A stretch of 64,000 bases of DNA from Pararhizobium sp. YC-54 (GTDB lineage Bacteria; Pseudomonadota; Alphaproteobacteria; Rhizobiales; Rhizobiaceae). Of the stretch, positions 9,089 to 17,042 are shown piece after piece. A program made the translations under genes and the position numbers. Position 1 is the first letter of the stretch; every line of letters starts with the position of its first letter. The stretch lies in assembly GCF_025847205.1 (NCBI RefSeq), contig NZ_JAOYTH010000006.1:186001-250000 (forward strand), read 5' to 3'. The notes under the pieces are model-generated. The model was not told the origin of the DNA, made no database searches, and was given only the letters and a program-made list of their open reading frames with translations.

Positions 9089-10078
9089 TTAAAGCCAGCC
9101 CCGCCGCTTGAAATAGAGGAACGGCAGGAAGGCTGACAGCACCATCATGAACAGCGCCATCGGATAGCCGAACTGGAATTTCAGCTCCGGCATGACATCG
9201 AAGTTCATGCCATAGATCGAGGCGACCAGCGTCGGCGGCAGGAAGACGACGGCGGCCACCGAAAAAATCTTGATGATCTGGTTCTGCTCCAGGTTGATCA
9301 GCCCCAGCGTCGCATCGAGCAGGAAATTGATCTTGTTCGACAGGAACAGCGCGTGGTCGCCAAGCGAAGCGGCATCGCGCTGGATCAGCTTGATCCGCTG
9401 GCGGCTTTCCTTGATCGCCTTGCGCGTGCCGATACCATCCAGCGCCGTATGATAGGCAACCAGACGCCCGACACTGACGAGACTTTCGCGGATGACGCTG
9501 AGAAAATCCCCCTTCTGACCGATCTGCTCGATCAGCGACTGCAGGTCGCGGGTCTTTTTCGTGGCGCTGGAATTGGTCTTGCGAAACACCTCCCGCGAGA
9601 TGCCGTCGATTTCGTTGCCGGTTCGCTCCAAAGCGTCAGCGGTGCGGTCGATCATCGCTTCCAGAAGCCCGAGCATGACCAGCTCGCCGCTTTCGCAGGA
9701 AACGCCGTTCAGACGCTGCATGCGTGCTGCATAGAGATGAAACGGCTTCGGGTCGGCGTGGCGGACCGTTACCAGCGTGGTGCCCTTCAGGATGAAGGTG
9801 ACGGGCACCTTGATCGGATTGTCGCCGTCAAGCTCGGTCGCCGCCGTCATGGTCATGAACACGGCGCCGTCCTCCTGATATAGGCGATCCGACAGTTCGA
9901 TCTCCTGCATTTCGTCGCGCGTCGGGATTTCGATGCCAAGATGCTGCTCGACGATGCGGGCTTCGTCCTGAGCGGGATTGAACAGATCGAACCACACGAT
10001 CGGAGTGGCTTCACCCAGTCCGGTTGAGGCTTCGATCAGGGCAAGGTGATTGTTCTGGCTTGTGTAGATGCGCAGCAT
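9089..10078 (-). CDS. corA: CorA-family magnesium/cobalt transporter
   Basis: A 329-residue CorA-type divalent cation channel. The long cytoplasmic N-terminal domain ends in two transmembrane segments near the C terminus. The selectivity motif YGMNF lies at about residues 289-293 between them, and the tail is the usual basic FKRRGWL. It forms a pentameric inner-membrane Mg2+ channel. The ATG at 10078 gives MLRIYTSQ; a TTG 12 nt upstream is possible. It sits between the second imelysin gene and DUF1513 in the same direction, an odd position within an otherwise functionally coherent cluster. Confidence 0.93.
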   Translation of the reverse strand: MLRIYTSQNNHLALIEASTGLGEATPIVWFDLFNPAQDEARIVEQHLGIEIPTRDEMQEIELSDRLYQEDGAVFMTMTAATELDGDNPIKVPVTFILKGTTLVTVRHADPKPFHLYAARMQRLNGVSCESGELVMLGLLEAMIDRTADALERTGNEIDGISREVFRKTNSSATKKTRDLQSLIEQIGQKGDFLSVIRESLVSVGRLVAYHTALDGIGTRKAIKESRQRIKLIQRDAASLGDHALFLSNKINFLLDATLGLINLEQNQIIKIFSVAAVVFLPPTLVASIYGMNFDVMPELKFQFGYPMALFMMVLSAFLPFLYFKRRGWL

Positions 10079-10119
10079 ATCGGGTTCCAATCTGGCAAGT
10101 CTTCGACCGCCAGCGGAAA

Positions 10120-10136
10120 CCCCTTGCTATCAGGGC
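10120..10136. other. Stem-loop with TTGCTATCA loop (copy 1)
   Basis: CCCC and GGGC flank the 9-nt loop TTGCTATCA in the non-coding gap upstream of corA. The same loop with a different, matching stem occurs at 10262-10278. Confidence 0.4.
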
Positions 10137-10202
10137 CTGACGGTCGGGAAAATCGAAGCGCTACTTCGACTGTCGGGGTTCATGATCCGTTGATCCTTGT
10201 TT

Positions 10203-10229
10203 GGCCGTGCTCGCGTGCGGAACACGGCC
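10203..10229. other. Hairpin in the imelysin-corA gap
   Basis: GGCCGTG and CACGGCC form 7-nt arms around a 13-nt loop, in the 217-nt gap between the second imelysin gene and corA. No T-run follows on either strand. It may be an mRNA-end or attenuation structure between these same-direction genes; function is not established. Confidence 0.3.
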
Positions 10230-10261
10230 GATCCATTGCGCCAATGTTCGTTTGTTGTCAA

Positions 10262-10278
10262 CCGCTTGCTATCAGCGG
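10262..10278. other. Stem-loop with TTGCTATCA loop (copy 2)
   Basis: CCGC and GCGG form a perfect 4-bp stem around TTGCTATCA, immediately downstream (in transcription) of the second imelysin stop codon. Compared with copy 1 the loop is identical and one inner stem pair has switched from C-G to G-C. Confidence 0.4.
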
Positions 10279-10295
10279 AAATATGCTGGTTTGGC

Positions 10296-11423
10296 TCAAT
10301 CCCCATCGGCAAATGAGAAGCCCGCGCCGAGCCCGATGGCCGCACCGAAATCGAGATTAAGCCGCTGCAGGACATCATTGGTGTTCTGCAAGATGCGGTT
10401 CAGCCTGCCGCGCTGTTCGCTATCGGCAATCGCCTCGTCGATCGGCAAATCGATCTCGTCGAGGTCATCGACAATGGCCTGCAGCAGATAGTTCACGGCG
10501 CTGACCACATCATCGTTTCCGTCCGGCAAGAGCGCCTGCATGTCGGCAGCGTTGAACAGGGTCTGCAGGGCAGTAAAATTCACCGAGAGCGCCGGCATCG
10601 TATTGCCGGAGCGCCAGTAGATCGCCATTTTCGGGTGCCCCTTGTCGGGCTCGCCCTTGATGATGCCCGCATAGAATGGCCGCAGCCGCTGGTCCCGGAT
10701 GCTTTCCACACCGTGGACGAGGACGCCGAGCAGTTCGGTCGCCGCTTCCTTGCCGTCGCGGTAAACAGGATTATCCGGACCGGGCTTTTTCCAGGCGGCC
10801 TGGACACCATCGGGCTTTTCCCACTCGGCATGAAGCTCGCCGGCGACGGCTTTCAGGTTGTCGGCGATGGCTGCGCCATAACGGCAGCGGAAACCGTTCC
10901 TTTCCGCCGGCAGAACGTCGGCCCCGGTGCCGTAAAGCACATATTCCAGCGCCCCGAGCCCCTGCGCCGCAACGCTCTTGCCCTTCAGGGTTTCCGCTGC
11001 GGTGGCCGTCTCGTCATTCGTTGCCAGTATGCGCTGGACCTGTTTCAGGCCGGTGCTCTTGCGATCCGGGAAAAACAGGACGCGCTCGAAACGGTTGCCT
11101 TCGATGACCGGCCCCACCCGAACGATCTCGATCGCCGACCATTGCTGGACGACCTCGTCAAAACTCATCCGCACATCGCCGAGTGTCTCGGCCGACGGCT
11201 TTTCGCAGAGCGTGTGTGCGGCTTCAGCGAGCGTTTCCGTTCCCTCCAGCAGATCGCGGTAACCGGGGCGGATGAAATCATCGACGGCCTTCTGCATGAC
11301 GCTGGGAACGGCATCCTGTTTCAATCCGGCGCGCGGCGCCGTCGCCTCTTCATCTTCCGCCATGGCTGGCAGCGAAAGGAAGGCAAGGCAAAGACCGAGA
11401 AGCAAGGTATGCCGGTGACGCAT
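10296..11423 (-). CDS. Imelysin-family (M75-like) periplasmic protein, second copy
   Basis: A 375-residue secreted protein with a Sec signal (LLLGLCLAFLSLPAMA, cleavage near residue 22). The imelysin-like four-helix domain follows, with FIRPGYRDLLEGTETLAEAA early, the QGLGALEYVLYG segment in place of the GxHxxE-bearing helix, and RPFYAGIIKG later. The exact GxHxxE motif of the other imelysin in this cluster is not evident, as in many second-copy imelysins. The ATG at 11423 overlaps the TGA of the upstream di-haem gene (TGATG), so the two are translationally coupled. Known relatives include the iron-uptake protein EfeO and the iron-regulated IrpA; a role in metal handling is inferred. Confidence 0.85.
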   Translation of the reverse strand: MRHRHTLLLGLCLAFLSLPAMAEDEEATAPRAGLKQDAVPSVMQKAVDDFIRPGYRDLLEGTETLAEAAHTLCEKPSAETLGDVRMSFDEVVQQWSAIEIVRVGPVIEGNRFERVLFFPDRKSTGLKQVQRILATNDETATAAETLKGKSVAAQGLGALEYVLYGTGADVLPAERNGFRCRYGAAIADNLKAVAGELHAEWEKPDGVQAAWKKPGPDNPVYRDGKEAATELLGVLVHGVESIRDQRLRPFYAGIIKGEPDKGHPKMAIYWRSGNTMPALSVNFTALQTLFNAADMQALLPDGNDDVVSAVNYLLQAIVDDLDEIDLPIDEAIADSEQRGRLNRILQNTNDVLQRLNLDFGAAIGLGAGFSFADGD

Positions 11424-13192
11424 CAAAGAGACTCCAGAAAAGTAATCAGGGCTTGTCTATCGGCTTTTTCCAGCGCGGCAAACCGGTCGCGGGCTTTTGT
11501 TGCCTCGCTGCCATGCCAGAGGATCGCTTCCGTCAGATTGCGGGCGCGACCATCGTGCAGGAAGAACGTGTGCCCGCTCACCAGCTTGGTCAGGCCGATG
11601 CCCCAGAGCGGCGGCGTACGCCATTCACGGCCCGATGCCACGCCCACCGGCTGTCCATCGGCAAGGCCTTCGCCCATGTCATGCAGCAGAAAATCGGAAT
11701 AGGGCCAGATCAGCTGGAACGCATGCGCCTTGTTGGCGGCATCACGGCGGGTGACGAATTTCGGCACATGGCAGGAAACGCAGCCGCTTTGATAAAACAC
11801 CTTCTTGCCGGCAAGCGTTTCGGCAAAGCTCGCCTTGCGCCGTGCCGGCACGGCCAGGTTCTCGGAATAGAAGGTGATGAAATCAAGGATGGGATCCGGC
11901 GCTTCCGTATCACCAAGGCGCGCCTGTACGCCGTCTGCCATCGCCAGGCAGGCGGTCTGGGCGGGCGTGCAATCGCCATGGCTGCGCCGGGCATCAGGCG
12001 ACGAGATGCCGATATCGCCAGCCAGGGCATCGGCCGCCTGCTGACGCACCGTTGCGCTCTGCGCCTTCCAGCCGAAACGGCCAAGCGCCAGATCGCGCGA
12101 TTGCGGATCGCGAACCACGGCCATCTTGCCGCTGATGCCATCGCCATCTCCGTCGTCCGGGTCGGCATTGGCGATGATATCGGCAGGATGGATGGCTTCG
12201 ATAAGGCCGAGCCCGGACATCACCGGCGTCACCCGCGGCGACAGGGTGGTCGCCGGATCGAGCGCGCCGTAACCGGGCTTGTCGACCCAGTAGTGCGGCT
12301 TGCGCAGAAAGACAGTTTCTCCGCCGGCAAGCTTCACCGGGATTTCGGTATAGCCGATCCGCATATGGCCTTCGGCGGCAAGGCCCGGCACCGCGCTATC
12401 CTGCAATTGCTGGCCATAGACGGGATCGGGGAAATTCAGCACCTCATGCGTCGCGATCGCCGCGCGCTCGGCATCGGTTTTTGGCGCACGGGCAAGCCGC
12501 AGAAACATCGACGTCGCGTCAGCTGATCCCTCTGGTGGATGGCCGCGGCCGTCCTTCAGATGGCAAGTCTGGCAGGCGCGGGCGTTATAGAGTGGCCCAA
12601 GACCGTCCGATGCCTGCGTCGACGAGGGCGATGAGACCCAGAGTTTGCGAAACAACGCATTTCCGAGCTTGAAACTTTCTTCTTCTTGAAAGGTAATATT
12701 GGACGAGAACTGCGAAAGACTATCCTGGTTGACGGACGCGATCGACGTGCCCGCCCCGCCGGACATCGCTTCGAATTTTTCGGCCTTGGAAAAATCGGTG
12801 GCGGGGCGGGTGACCGCCTGGACACGGGTCCGGTCAGCGTCGGTCAGATCATCACGGATGGTGGAGAGCGGGATTTTTCCCGCACGGCTTTCCGGTTCAG
12901 CCGATAGCTTACCCCCCTCTGCCCTGTCGGGCATCTCCCCCTCAAGGGGGGAGATCGATGTGGCGACCTCGCTTGTCTTCTTAAATTTTTCAGTTGTGGC
13001 GAGCCATGGCTTTGAGAGATGGTCTTGCCCGGAACCAATCTCCCCCCTTGAGGGGGAGATGTCACGCAGTGACAGAGGGGGGTATGCCTGCCCGGCAAGG
13101 AGACCACCCCCAAAAACGGAAAAACCGCCTGCCGCGGTCAACAACAGAACGGCAGACGGCAAAATCAGGTGTCGGACGAGCCAAGCACGCAT
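11423..13192 (-). CDS. Di-haem c-type cytochrome (DUF1111 / di-haem oxidoreductase, putative peroxidase) with in-frame repeat insertion
   Basis: A 589-residue periplasmic di-haem protein. A hydrophobic signal segment occupies about residues 5-34. Two c-type haem motifs are present: Cys207-x-x-Cys210-His211 in ACQTCHLKDG and Cys471-x-x-Cys474-His475 in GCVSCHVPKF. The C terminus ALITFLESL is typical of the family. Residues about 37-94 are not part of the family: they are the translation of a rhizobial palindromic repeat (12910-13084) lying in frame between the signal peptide and the mature domain. Genes of this type are regularly sandwiched between two imelysins, as here. The downstream imelysin is coupled by TGATG. 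Peroxidase activity is a family guess, not shown. Confidence 0.9.
   Translation of the reverse strand: MRAWLVRHLILPSAVLLLTAAGGFSVFGGGLLAGQAYPPLSLRDISPSRGEIGSGQDHLSKPWLATTEKFKKTSEVATSISPLEGEMPDRAEGGKLSAEPESRAGKIPLSTIRDDLTDADRTRVQAVTRPATDFSKAEKFEAMSGGAGTSIASVNQDSLSQFSSNITFQEEESFKLGNALFRKLWVSSPSSTQASDGLGPLYNARACQTCHLKDGRGHPPEGSADATSMFLRLARAPKTDAERAAIATHEVLNFPDPVYGQQLQDSAVPGLAAEGHMRIGYTEIPVKLAGGETVFLRKPHYWVDKPGYGALDPATTLSPRVTPVMSGLGLIEAIHPADIIANADPDDGDGDGISGKMAVVRDPQSRDLALGRFGWKAQSATVRQQAADALAGDIGISSPDARRSHGDCTPAQTACLAMADGVQARLGDTEAPDPILDFITFYSENLAVPARRKASFAETLAGKKVFYQSGCVSCHVPKFVTRRDAANKAHAFQLIWPYSDFLLHDMGEGLADGQPVGVASGREWRTPPLWGIGLTKLVSGHTFFLHDGRARNLTEAILWHGSEATKARDRFAALEKADRQALITFLESL
12910..13084. 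repeat. Palindromic repeat family 1, copy A, inserted inside a coding region
   Basis: The outer ends TACCCCCCTCTG and CAGAGGGGGGTA are inverted. Inside are two inverted copies of a CTCCCC-CTCAAGG-GGGGAG type hairpin plus GCCC-TGTC-GGGC on one side and GTCAC-GCA-GTGAC on the other. The same element lies at 30246-30388 and 52594-52734 between genes. Here it is wholly inside the di-haem gene and keeps the frame, encoding segments such as PPLSLRDISPSRGEI and ISPLEGEMPDRAEGG. Confidence 0.88.
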
Positions 13193-13242
13193 TCAGAAGA
13201 AACAGGGCCGCACACCGGAAGCGGCGGCCCGCCTTTGCTTTC

Positions 13243-14523
13243 TCATTGGAAGACGGCGTTAGGATTATCCAGGCTGTCTGAACCTTCAAGCTCGATTGCG
13301 CCGAGATCCAGCGACGCAATGACGCGCTCGACCGTCTTTGCCTGCGCAACCAGGCCATCGATGGCGGCCTGAACGGCGGCATTGCCCTCGGCGTTGCCTT
13401 CGCCGATCATCTGGTCGTATTTTTCCACCGTGCCGCCGCGCTTGGCCATAGTCTGCATCGCCGCGATGGTCGTGGCCAGCTTTTCCTTCATTTCCTTGTC
13501 GAGCGCCGGATCCTTGGCGGCAACGAGTTCGGACAGCGACGGACCGGTCAGCTTGGTGCCGTCAACCCTGGTGTACTCGCCGGTATAGGCGGCCTGGATG
13601 CCGATCGCGTCATGCAGATGCGAGTTGTAGGTGTTGTCGGAGAAGCAATCATGCTCTTCTTCCGGGTCATGCAGCAAAAGGCCGAGCTTCATCCGCTCGC
13701 CGGCGAGTTCGCCGTAGGAGAGCGAACCCATGCCGGTCAGGATCGCGCCAATGCCAGCCTTGGGATCGGCTTCGACATTCTTGGTGGCAGCGCCATCCGG
13801 CGCCCAGTTGGCAGCCATCTCCTTGAGATCGGACACGAGCAGGTCGCTGGCAGCCTTCAGGTAGGCGGCGCGGCGGTCGCAATTGCCGTTGGTGCAGGCC
13901 TTGGTGTCATAGTCCGTATAGGGGCGGTTGCCGGCGCCCGGGCCGGTGCCGTTCAGATCCTGCCCCCAGAGCAGGAATTCGATGGCATGATAACCGGTGG
14001 CGACATTGGCCTCGACGCCGCCTGCTTCCTGCAGCGTGCCTGCGAGGAATTCCGGGGTGATGCTGGTCGCGTCCACATCCTTGCCGTCGATCTTGATCGT
14101 CTTGTTGGCGATGACATTGGCGGTGAACAGTGAATTCTCGTCGCTTTCCGTGCCATAGCTCGGATCGACATAATCGATCAGGCCTTCATCCAGCGGCCAG
14201 GCGTTGACCTTGCCTTCCCACTCGTCAACGATCGGGTTGCCGAAACGATAGACTTCGGTTTCCTGATAGGGGTTGCGCGCGGCAAGCCAGGCTTCGCGCG
14301 CCGCCTTCAGCGTCGCTTCGCTCGGCGTGGCGATCAGCGCATCAACGGCCTTGTCGAGCGCCTCGGCAGTCGAGAGCGCGTCCGAAAACTTGGCATGGGC
14401 CACGTCGGCATAGTGCTTGACGACGGCGGCGGCATCGGTTGCAGCCTGCGCCGGCTGCAGCGCAAGCATCGAGGTTGCGGTGGCAAGCGCCAGCGCGGCG
14501 CTGCGAAGGAATGATTTGGTCAT
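13243..14523 (-). CDS. Imelysin-family (M75-like) periplasmic protein, first copy
   Basis: A 426-residue secreted protein. The Sec signal runs to about residue 27 (LQPAQA|A). The imelysin domain has the pattern AAREAWLAARNPYQETEVYRF and the diagnostic GxHxxE motif as Gly177-His179-Glu182 in ATGYHAIEFLLWG, a presumed metal site. The tail contains conserved HDPEEEHDCFSDNTYNSH. The ATG at 14523 has AGGAGAG about 6 nt upstream. It is the first gene of the cluster, 50 nt before the di-haem cytochrome start, and presumably sets its expression. Similar IrpA/EfeO-type clusters are iron-regulated in other bacteria, but no convincing iron box could be read in 14524-14751. Confidence 0.9.
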   Translation of the reverse strand: MTKSFLRSAALALATATSMLALQPAQAATDAAAVVKHYADVAHAKFSDALSTAEALDKAVDALIATPSEATLKAAREAWLAARNPYQETEVYRFGNPIVDEWEGKVNAWPLDEGLIDYVDPSYGTESDENSLFTANVIANKTIKIDGKDVDATSITPEFLAGTLQEAGGVEANVATGYHAIEFLLWGQDLNGTGPGAGNRPYTDYDTKACTNGNCDRRAAYLKAASDLLVSDLKEMAANWAPDGAATKNVEADPKAGIGAILTGMGSLSYGELAGERMKLGLLLHDPEEEHDCFSDNTYNSHLHDAIGIQAAYTGEYTRVDGTKLTGPSLSELVAAKDPALDKEMKEKLATTIAAMQTMAKRGGTVEKYDQMIGEGNAEGNAAVQAAIDGLVAQAKTVERVIASLDLGAIELEGSDSLDNPNAVFQ

Positions 14524-14751
14524 GACCTCTCCTGGTAGTTTTCCGGATGAATCCGGCGTTCCCCTCACCCGGTGCACCGGTCGCGCAAGCCGCGCGGCCC
14601 AGTGGATGGACGTGGCTGTTCAGCCGGGTTTTCATGAACCAAAACGAAACTTGTGTCAAAGTGTATAGTTTAGAATGCCTTCAATGTGCGAGGCGACAGA
14701 AAGGCCACCGCAAGAGCCGCGGCGAACCCGGTTGAAGCCTCTTCACTGCAC

Positions 14752-16041
14752 TCAGCCCTTGCGGCCCATCAGGCAGAAAAAGAACCCGTCGGTGTCGGTG
14801 GAGGCCGGCGTCAGCGTCACCGTCTTCATGTCCGCTGACCAGGGCTGCTTCTTGTCGGTACCGAACAGATCGGCCCAGGCGTCGGCCGCGGACAGGATCT
14901 CGAATTCCGGATTGTCCTCGCAGAACGCGTAAACCTGCGCCTCGTTTTCCTCCGGCAGAACCGAACAGGTGACGTAGATCAGGTGACCGCCGGGGCGCAC
15001 GAAGGATGAGGCACCGGCAAGCGCTTCCTGCTGCTGGCCCAGCCGCTCTTCAAGGTTCTTCTGCGTCAGCCGCCACTTGGTATCCGGGCGGCGGCGCCAG
15101 GTGCCGGTGCCGGTGCAGGGCGCATCAACCAGGACGCGATCGAACTTGCCGGCAAACGGCTTCAAACCTTCCAGCCGGTCATGGACCTGCACATTGCGGG
15201 TTCCCGCGCGCTTGAGGCGCTCGATGATCGGGGCGAGGCGCTTGCGGTCGGTATCGTAGGCGTGAATCTGGCCCTTGTTGTTCATGGCCGCCGCCATGGC
15301 CAAAGTCTTGCCGCCGCCACCGGCGCAATAGTCGAGGATCTGATCGCCCTCTTTCGGCATGACCAGGTCAGCGACAATCTGCGAGCCTTCGTCCTGAACC
15401 TCAAACCAGCCCTTCTCGAAGGAGATTTCGGCCGTAACATTGGGAAGGCGCGAGGCGCCCTCGCCTGCCCTCACCCGGATACCATTCCGGGCAATCGCCG
15501 CCGGCTCGACGCCGCTGCGATCGAGCGCCTTCAACACCTTGTCGCGGGTTGCCTTCAAGGTGTTGACACGCAGGTCGAGTGCCGGACGGCCGGCCAGCGC
15601 CTGCGCTTCGGCGATCCAGTCTTCATCAAAGTTTTCTTCAAAGGACGGCTGGACCCATTCCGGGATATCGCCCTGCACATGGAGCGGCGCATCTTCGAGC
15701 TTGCGGCTGGCAAAGGCGGCAACCATCCCGGCCGTCAAAGGCTCTGGCGCGAACTTGTCACCCTCCAGTTCGCCGGCCAGCTCATCGGGCGAAACGCCCC
15801 ACTGACGGAACATGACGGCATGACCGAGCGCCGTGGCGCTGTCGCTGTCCATCAGATAGGCATGCGAGAGTTTCATGCGCAGCGCGTCATAGACGATGTT
15901 GCCGATCGCGGCACGATCGCCGGACCCGGCGAAACGGTGTGCCAGCCCCCAATCCTTGAGGGCATCGGCAACGGGACGCTTGCGCGTTTCTATATCGGCA
16001 AGAACCTCAATGGCTCCGGCGAGCCTGCCACCCAGTCGCAT
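14752..16041 (-). CDS. RsmB/NOP-family RNA (cytosine-C5) methyltransferase
   Basis: A 429-residue SAM-dependent RNA m5C methyltransferase. An N-terminal NusB-like helical region precedes the catalytic domain. The SAM-binding motif I is DYCAGGGGKT at 237-246. The two catalytic cysteines are Cys309 in DAPCTGTGTWRRRP (motif IV) and Cys359 in TCSVLPEENE (motif VI). It is most like RsmB, which modifies C967 of 16S rRNA, but alphaproteobacteria hold several NOP paralogues, so the target is uncertain. The start at 16041 gives a plausible N terminus. It is on the same strand as the RlpA-like gene upstream, with a 148-nt gap. Confidence 0.9.
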   Translation of the reverse strand: MRLGGRLAGAIEVLADIETRKRPVADALKDWGLAHRFAGSGDRAAIGNIVYDALRMKLSHAYLMDSDSATALGHAVMFRQWGVSPDELAGELEGDKFAPEPLTAGMVAAFASRKLEDAPLHVQGDIPEWVQPSFEENFDEDWIAEAQALAGRPALDLRVNTLKATRDKVLKALDRSGVEPAAIARNGIRVRAGEGASRLPNVTAEISFEKGWFEVQDEGSQIVADLVMPKEGDQILDYCAGGGGKTLAMAAAMNNKGQIHAYDTDRKRLAPIIERLKRAGTRNVQVHDRLEGLKPFAGKFDRVLVDAPCTGTGTWRRRPDTKWRLTQKNLEERLGQQQEALAGASSFVRPGGHLIYVTCSVLPEENEAQVYAFCEDNPEFEILSAADAWADLFGTDKKQPWSADMKTVTLTPASTDTDGFFFCLMGRKG

Positions 16042-16189
16042 CTTTCAAACTCCATTTTCCGCCGTGGTAGCGGTGATGGCCGTCAAGAGCAAGCCGGGAG
16101 GCGCTTGCGCATGACGATTGCTGACCAGATGGGAGGCTGTGGTCTCAATCAAACCCGGCCGGAACAAATCCCGGACAGGGGTGTTTTCG

Positions 16190-16576
16190 TCAGCTGACGA
16201 CGCGATAACAGATGCTGGCAGTGCCGGAGCTGATCATGCCGATATGGGAAGCGGCGGCCTTCGAGAGATCGAGCACGCGGCCGCGAATGAAGGGGCCACG
16301 ATCGTTGATGCGAACGACGACGGTCTTGCCGTTGCGCTTGTTGGTGACGGCGACCTTGGTGCCGAACTTGAGATTGCGGTGAGCGGCCGTGAGATATTTG
16401 GCATTCATCCGCTCGCCGGATGCGGTGCGCGACGAAAGCGCGTACCAGGATGCACCACCGCAGTTGCCGCCCTTGCTTGCCTTGACCTGGCTTGGCGCCG
16501 CTTGGCTTGGTGTTACCGATGTAAGAGTTGCCCCCAAGGCAAAAGCTGCCACTAAAGCAGCAGACGCTAATTTCAT
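16190..16576 (-). CDS. RlpA-like double-psi beta-barrel secreted protein
   Basis: A 128-residue exported protein. The signal peptide covers about residues 1-27 ([16 protein letters not shown] ... SQA). The mature part is a short RlpA-type double-psi beta-barrel: [34 protein letters not shown], then [24 protein letters not shown] and IGM, matching the catalytic-type D-x-G-P-F and R-x-x-D-L-S motifs of septal ring lytic transglycosylases. It lacks the lipobox and SPOR domain of E. coli RlpA, so it is a minimal secreted version. The ATG at 16576 is chosen for the signal peptide. Two cysteines (GGNCGG and ASICYR) could form a disulfide. Lytic activity is inferred. Confidence 0.87.
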   Translation of the reverse strand: MKLASAALVAAFALGATLTSVTPSQAAPSQVKASKGGNCGGASWYALSSRTASGERMNAKYLTAAHRNLKFGTKVAVTNKRNGKTVVVRINDRGPFIRGRVLDLSKAAASHIGMISSGTASICYRVVS

Positions 16577-17042
16577 CTTGACCAAAAGATGACCCCTTCG
16601 CTTGAAATTTAGATAAACCTTACGAAGGCTTGGGTTGTCGGGGGGAAAAATGGCGAAAAAGTGCTTCAACCTTTAACGTTGCATTAGGAAGTATTGACGA
16701 TCTACGAAAAATTAAAATTACGAAATTTTGAAATTCTGTCACATAGCTGCAGAAATGCTTTGGATTCAGGCGTTAGTCTGACAAAGGCCACTCACATCGG
16801 CATGTACATCTATGGGGTTGATAAAAAGGATTCAATTTTTTGAAATTGGCCAAATCCAGCCAATTTCGAAGCTAGAAAATCCAAGATTCCCGCTATAGGT
16901 GTAAGATTTTGGCAGCACTACGGAGATATTCTTGCCATTTTTATAGACCAAATGGCCATCGCAGAACCGATATTTGGCCACAATTCACGACATCTATAAG
17001 AAACACAGCATAGACTATCGGGAACATCCGTTACTTGAAAGA
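16577..17042. other. AT-rich intergenic region (466 nt) with no recognised gene
   Basis: This stretch is distinctly AT-richer than its surroundings, with runs such as AAAATTAAAATTACGAAATTTTGAAATT. I find no coding frame of recognisable family. It must hold the promoter of the RlpA-like gene and the mRNA end of the epimerase-like gene. One perfect hairpin (16842-16867) is described separately. A small RNA or silenced/acquired remnant is possible but unproven. Confidence 0.5.
16842..16867. other. Perfect 9-bp hairpin in AT-rich gap
   Basis: GAAATTGGC and GCCAATTTC flank an 8-nt loop. A run of T precedes it on the + strand, so neither strand has the hairpin-then-T order of an intrinsic terminator. 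It may be part of a structured RNA or a protein-binding site. Confidence 0.35.

Noticed and set aside
10079..10295. tRNA-like or attachment-site remnant near corA (GGGGTTCATGATCC)
   Set aside because: No cloverleaf can be drawn around it and no integrase is nearby. Only the paired stem-loops are reported.
12910..13084. Repeat unit considered as CRISPR or IS
   Set aside because: Copies are single, inverted internally and lack spacers, transposase or target duplications that I can see.
14524..14751. Possible iron-response box (TTTAGAA at 14669) upstream of the imelysin gene
   Set aside because: Only one half resembles a rhizobial Irr-type element; the second half is poor and no RirA-type motif was clear. 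Not supportable by eye.
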